Shown here piece after piece: positions 4,867-7,719 of a stretch of DNA of 7,719 bases. The stretch spans positions 143,137-150,855 of the forward strand of contig CP070808.1 in assembly GCA_020343715.1 (NCBI GenBank), read 5' to 3'. Source of the stretch: Thermoplasmata archaeon. GTDB taxonomy: Archaea > Thermoplasmatota > DTKX01 > GCA-020343715. Position numbers and translations under genes: made by a program. Within the stretch, counting starts at the first letter, position 1. Every line of letters begins with the position of its first letter. Below the pieces are notes generated by a model. It worked only from the letters and a program-made list of their open reading frames with translations. It was not told the origin of the DNA and made no database searches.

Positions 4867-7176
4867 ATGGATGAGTTGGCCGAGATGTCCGAGGATGGGA
4901 GGACCAGGGAGGAGCTGCTCGAGGAGATAGATCGACTCAGGGAGGCCGACCGGGAGAGCGGGGAGCGTTACAGGTCCCTCGTGGAGGCGGCCCCCTTCCC
5001 CATCGTCGTCGTTGGTCGTGACAGGAAGGTCAAGTTCGTAAACCGTCTCATGCCCGGCTTCAAGCCCGAGGACGTGATAGGTCGCCCCATATTCGACAAC
5101 GTGAGCGCCGAGGACCCGGCCGAGGTCGAGGCGATAATCGACGAGGTCTTCGAGACGGGCGAGCCCGGGGAGTACACGATCACTGGCCCCCGATTCGAGG
5201 GCGGCAAGGGCATCTACAGGACCACCGTCAGTCCTATAATCAAGGAGGGCAAGGTCGTCGCCGTGACGAACATCGCCCGGGACATCACCGAGGAGACCAG
5301 GACGGCGGAGGCCCTCCAGGAGTCCGAGGAGCGTTACAGGAGGCTGGCCGACTCCAGCTTCGAGGGCATTGTGATCCATCGTGACGGGGAGATCCTCGAC
5401 GTCAACAAGGCCGTGGAGGACATCTCCGGCTACACCCGGACGGACCTGGTCGGTCAGAACTTCTATCAACTGCTCGAACCTGGGTCCAAGGAGAAGGTCT
5501 CCAAGGTGATCAACTCGGGGGCCGAGACCCCCTACAAGATACAGGCCAGGGCCAAGGACGGCAGCATCCTGGAGCTGGAGGTCCTGGGGAAGGAGGTCCC
5601 CTTCGAGGGCACCACGGTCCGTGTGGCCTCCGTGAGGGACATCAAGGAGCGGCTGGAATCGGAGGCTGCCCTTCGGGCCTCGGAGGAGAGGTACCGGCTC
5701 CTGGCCCACAACGTCCACGATGTCATCTGGACCATGGACCTGGACCTCAAGTACACTTTCATCAGCCCCTCCGTCGAGGAACAACGGGGCTTCACCCCCG
5801 ACGAGGTGATGGAACAGACCATCGAGGAAGTGATGACCCCTAAGTCCTACGAGAAGGTCATGAGGATGGTGGAGGAGGTTCTCCTACCGATACTGGCGGG
5901 TGAGGCCGACCCCCACACCAGCGTCACCTTGGACCTGGAGATGTACAGGAAGGACGGGACGACCATCATGACGGAGATGTCCATCTCGGGCATCCTGGAC
6001 GAGGATGGCGTACCAACGGGGATAATGGGTGTGACCAGGGACGTGACGGAGCGCATGGCTGCAGAGGAGGCCATCGACCAGAGCGAGTCCCGGTACCGCC
6101 TCCTGGCCGAGAACGTGGAGGACATAATATTCGTCCTAGGCAACGACCTGACCTTCAACTATATCAGCCCCTCCTTCACCCGACTTACCGGCTTCTCCGT
6201 CGAGGAGCTCATCGACATGGGCTGGGAGGGCCTCTTCGCACCCGAGGCCCTGGAGGCTATCATGGAGGCCGTGATGGAGGACGCCTTCGGGATCATGGAG
6301 GACGGGAGGGAGGCCACCAGGGAATCTGTGATGGTCGAGGCCCAGCTCAGCCGGAAGGACGGCTCCCAAGTTTGGGTCGAGGTGAACGTCTCCGCCATCA
6401 ACGACGAGGCCGGGAATGTGAAGGAGCTCCTGGGCGTCGCCCGTGACATCACCGATAGGAAGGCCACCCAGGACAGGTTCATCGAGGAGAAGAAACGGGC
6501 CGAGCTCTACCTGGACCTCTTCGGTCACGACATCCGCAACATCAACCAGGGTATCATGTCGTACCTGGAGCTGATGCTGATGCGGCCAGGTGTAACCGCC
6601 GAGGAGGCGGATTACGTCAAGGCCGTTCTGGAGCAGGCCACCCGCATCAACGATCTGGTGGCCAAGGTCCAGCGCCTGACCCAGTTGAGGTCACATCGGA
6701 TCCAGGTCGAGGATGTGGACGCCCAGCCCCTCATCATGGCCGCCATCGACTACGTCCAGGCCAAGTACCCCGACCGGGCCATCCAGGTGAACACCACCTC
6801 CAGCTGCTCTGTCCACCGGGTCCTAGGCTCCCGCATGCTCACCGACGTGTTCACGAGCATAATGGACAACGCCATCAGGTTCAACCGGAGGGAAAAGGTC
6901 GAGGTGGACGTGTCGTGTCACCTCACCGATGACCAGGGTTCTATCCAATTCATCTTCGAGGACAGGGGGCCCGGGATCTCCGACGAGATGAAGGACAAGG
7001 TCTTCCGTCGCCTGGAGCTGCCCGAGGGAGGCATCCGGGGCTCAGGCCTGGGCCTTACCGTGGTGTGGGAGATAATCCGCCAGCTGGGTGGCAGGATCTG
7101 GGTGGAGGACAGGGTGTACGGGGACCCGACCCAGGGTAGCAGGTTCGTCGTCGAGCTGCCCGTCAGCGAGGTGTGA
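4867..7176 (+). CDS. Soluble multi-PAS sensor histidine kinase (four PAS domains)
   Basis: With the ATG at 4867 the product has 769 residues. Residues 10-35 look like a short coiled coil. PAS domains follow at about 33-144, 153-264, 273-397 and 407-532, each opening with an (E/S)xRYRxL-type helix and most closing with an RDIT-type linker. The phosphoacceptor is H554 in FGHDIRNINQ. The ATPase domain has N668 (N-box, MDNAIRF), D699-R-G-P-G (G1), a VFRRL F-box and G725-S-G-L-G-L (G2), so it looks catalytically intact. No membrane segment is present, so it should sense a cytoplasmic cue such as redox, gas or a small ligand; no cofactor-binding motif is obvious. No receiver domain or response regulator lies nearby, making it an orphan kinase here. 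The frame is open back to 4684, but that extension runs through the promoter core. GTG 4852 and ATG 4885 are alternative starts; no strong ribosome-binding site decides among them. Confidence 0.92.
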   Translation: MDELAEMSEDGRTREELLEEIDRLREADRESGERYRSLVEAAPFPIVVVGRDRKVKFVNRLMPGFKPEDVIGRPIFDNVSAEDPAEVEAIIDEVFETGEPGEYTITGPRFEGGKGIYRTTVSPIIKEGKVVAVTNIARDITEETRTAEALQESEERYRRLADSSFEGIVIHRDGEILDVNKAVEDISGYTRTDLVGQNFYQLLEPGSKEKVSKVINSGAETPYKIQARAKDGSILELEVLGKEVPFEGTTVRVASVRDIKERLESEAALRASEERYRLLAHNVHDVIWTMDLDLKYTFISPSVEEQRGFTPDEVMEQTIEEVMTPKSYEKVMRMVEEVLLPILAGEADPHTSVTLDLEMYRKDGTTIMTEMSISGILDEDGVPTGIMGVTRDVTERMAAEEAIDQSESRYRLLAENVEDIIFVLGNDLTFNYISPSFTRLTGFSVEELIDMGWEGLFAPEALEAIMEAVMEDAFGIMEDGREATRESVMVEAQLSRKDGSQVWVEVNVSAINDEAGNVKELLGVARDITDRKATQDRFIEEKKRAELYLDLFGHDIRNINQGIMSYLELMLMRPGVTAEEADYVKAVLEQATRINDLVAKVQRLTQLRSHRIQVEDVDAQPLIMAAIDYVQAKYPDRAIQVNTTSSCSVHRVLGSRMLTDVFTSIMDNAIRFNRREKVEVDVSCHLTDDQGSIQFIFEDRGPGISDEMKDKVFRRLELPEGGIRGSGLGLTVVWEIIRQLGGRIWVEDRVYGDPTQGSRFVVELPVSEV

Positions 7177-7179
7177 GGC

Positions 7180-7719
7180 TCAGCCCAGGTATCCCAGGCC
7201 GCGGAGGCGCTCCTTGAGCAGCTCCTCCTCCTCGAGGGTCATGGACGGCCCCTCGCTCTCGACGCCGACGAACTCGCCATCACCCACCTCACGGACGGGG
7301 TTCCGGGAGAGCCAATCGTCCTCCATGGCGTCGGCCATGACGCTGCCGTCCATGTAGCGGGGCACCCCCACACCGCACAGGTGGAGCACGGTGGGCGCGA
7401 TATCCTCGATGAGGTGCTCCTCCATCTCGACGCCCCCCTTGACGCCCGGTCCATGGATTATGACGATCCCCTCCCGCTCGTGGTCGGCGGACTTGTCGTG
7501 CCACCCGTCCCCCACGTCCTGGAAGACGTGGTCCTTCATGTCCTTGAGGGCCAGGTAACCGGACGCCGGCTCGGTGACGACGTCCGGCCCGTTCTCCGCG
7601 TAGGGTCCGTCGTACAGGTCGGCCCGCTTGTGGATGGCGGAGAAGGGGCTCTCGCCCGTCTCGGGGTCACGCAACCGCTCCAGCACGGCGACCAGCTCGT
7701 CCACGGCCTCCTCGTACTC
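7180..7719 (-). CDS. Alkaline-phosphatase-superfamily type I phosphodiesterase/sulfatase-like enzyme, C-terminal part
   Basis: The frame is open from the window edge for 179 codons to a TGA at 7182-7180; the N-terminal part, including the nucleophile and most metal ligands, lies outside. Visible family features are a RADLYDGPYAENGPD segment, then SADHEREGIVIIHGPGV at about 77-93 with H80 in the place of a late metal-binding His, then EDIAPTVLHLCGV and PRYMDGSVM. The tail ELLKERLRGLGYLG is typical of this group. Members hydrolyse phosphodiesters, nucleotide pyrophosphates or sulfate esters using two metal ions; the substrate cannot be judged from this fragment. The gene converges on the kinase gene with three bases between stop codons. 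A GTG at 7704 is internal to the conserved part, so the true start is beyond the window. Confidence 0.85.
   Translation of the reverse strand, partial: EYEEAVDELVAVLERLRDPETGESPFSAIHKRADLYDGPYAENGPDVVTEPASGYLALKDMKDHVFQDVGDGWHDKSADHEREGIVIIHGPGVKGGVEMEEHLIEDIAPTVLHLCGVGVPRYMDGSVMADAMEDDWLSRNPVREVGDGEFVGVESEGPSMTLEEEELLKERLRGLGYLG

Overview
The window looks like GC-rich archaeal DNA. Three intergenic regions carry archaeal-type TATA elements (one with a BRE-like flank) rather than bacterial -35/-10 boxes. Arginine is often coded by AGG, and one gene appears to be leaderless with a GTG start. A large membrane-anchored protein ends in tandem winged helix-turn-helix (wHTH) domains, an architecture common in Euryarchaeota and Thermoplasmata-like lineages. 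A Thermoplasmatota-type host is my best guess. That is inference from style and domain content; there is no rRNA or other phylogenetic marker here.

Layout, left to right. (1) 1-427, minus: a nearly complete ArsC-type arsenate reductase / low-molecular-weight phosphatase, cut off at its C-terminus by the window edge, with its own promoter. (2) 511-3852, minus: a 1113-residue protein with a signal sequence, about ten tandem carboxypeptidase-regulatory-like beta-sandwich repeats, one membrane region and two cytoplasmic wHTH domains. It is a candidate transmembrane one-component transcription regulator and the most interesting gene here. (3) 4071-4658, minus: a small multi-pass PAP2-like membrane phosphatase with altered motifs. 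(4) 4867-7176, plus: a soluble histidine kinase with four PAS domains and no response regulator beside it. (5) 7180-7719, minus: the C-terminal part of an alkaline-phosphatase-superfamily (type I phosphodiesterase/sulfatase-like) enzyme, converging on the kinase gene with three bases between the stop codons.

No operon is evident. Genes 1 and 2 each have a convincing promoter, and genes 3 and 4 diverge from a 208-base spacer. The possible link between genes is regulatory. A near-identical AGGTGYACCT palindrome lies upstream of the TATA box of the membrane regulator and upstream of that of the kinase (as a perfect 14-bp palindrome). A shared regulator, possibly the membrane wHTH protein itself, is a testable inference, not something the sequence proves.

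I saw no tRNA, rRNA, CRISPR array, insertion sequence or convincing terminator. No gene-free stretch exceeds 300 bases; the longest are 3853-4070 and 4659-4866, both of which hold promoter elements.
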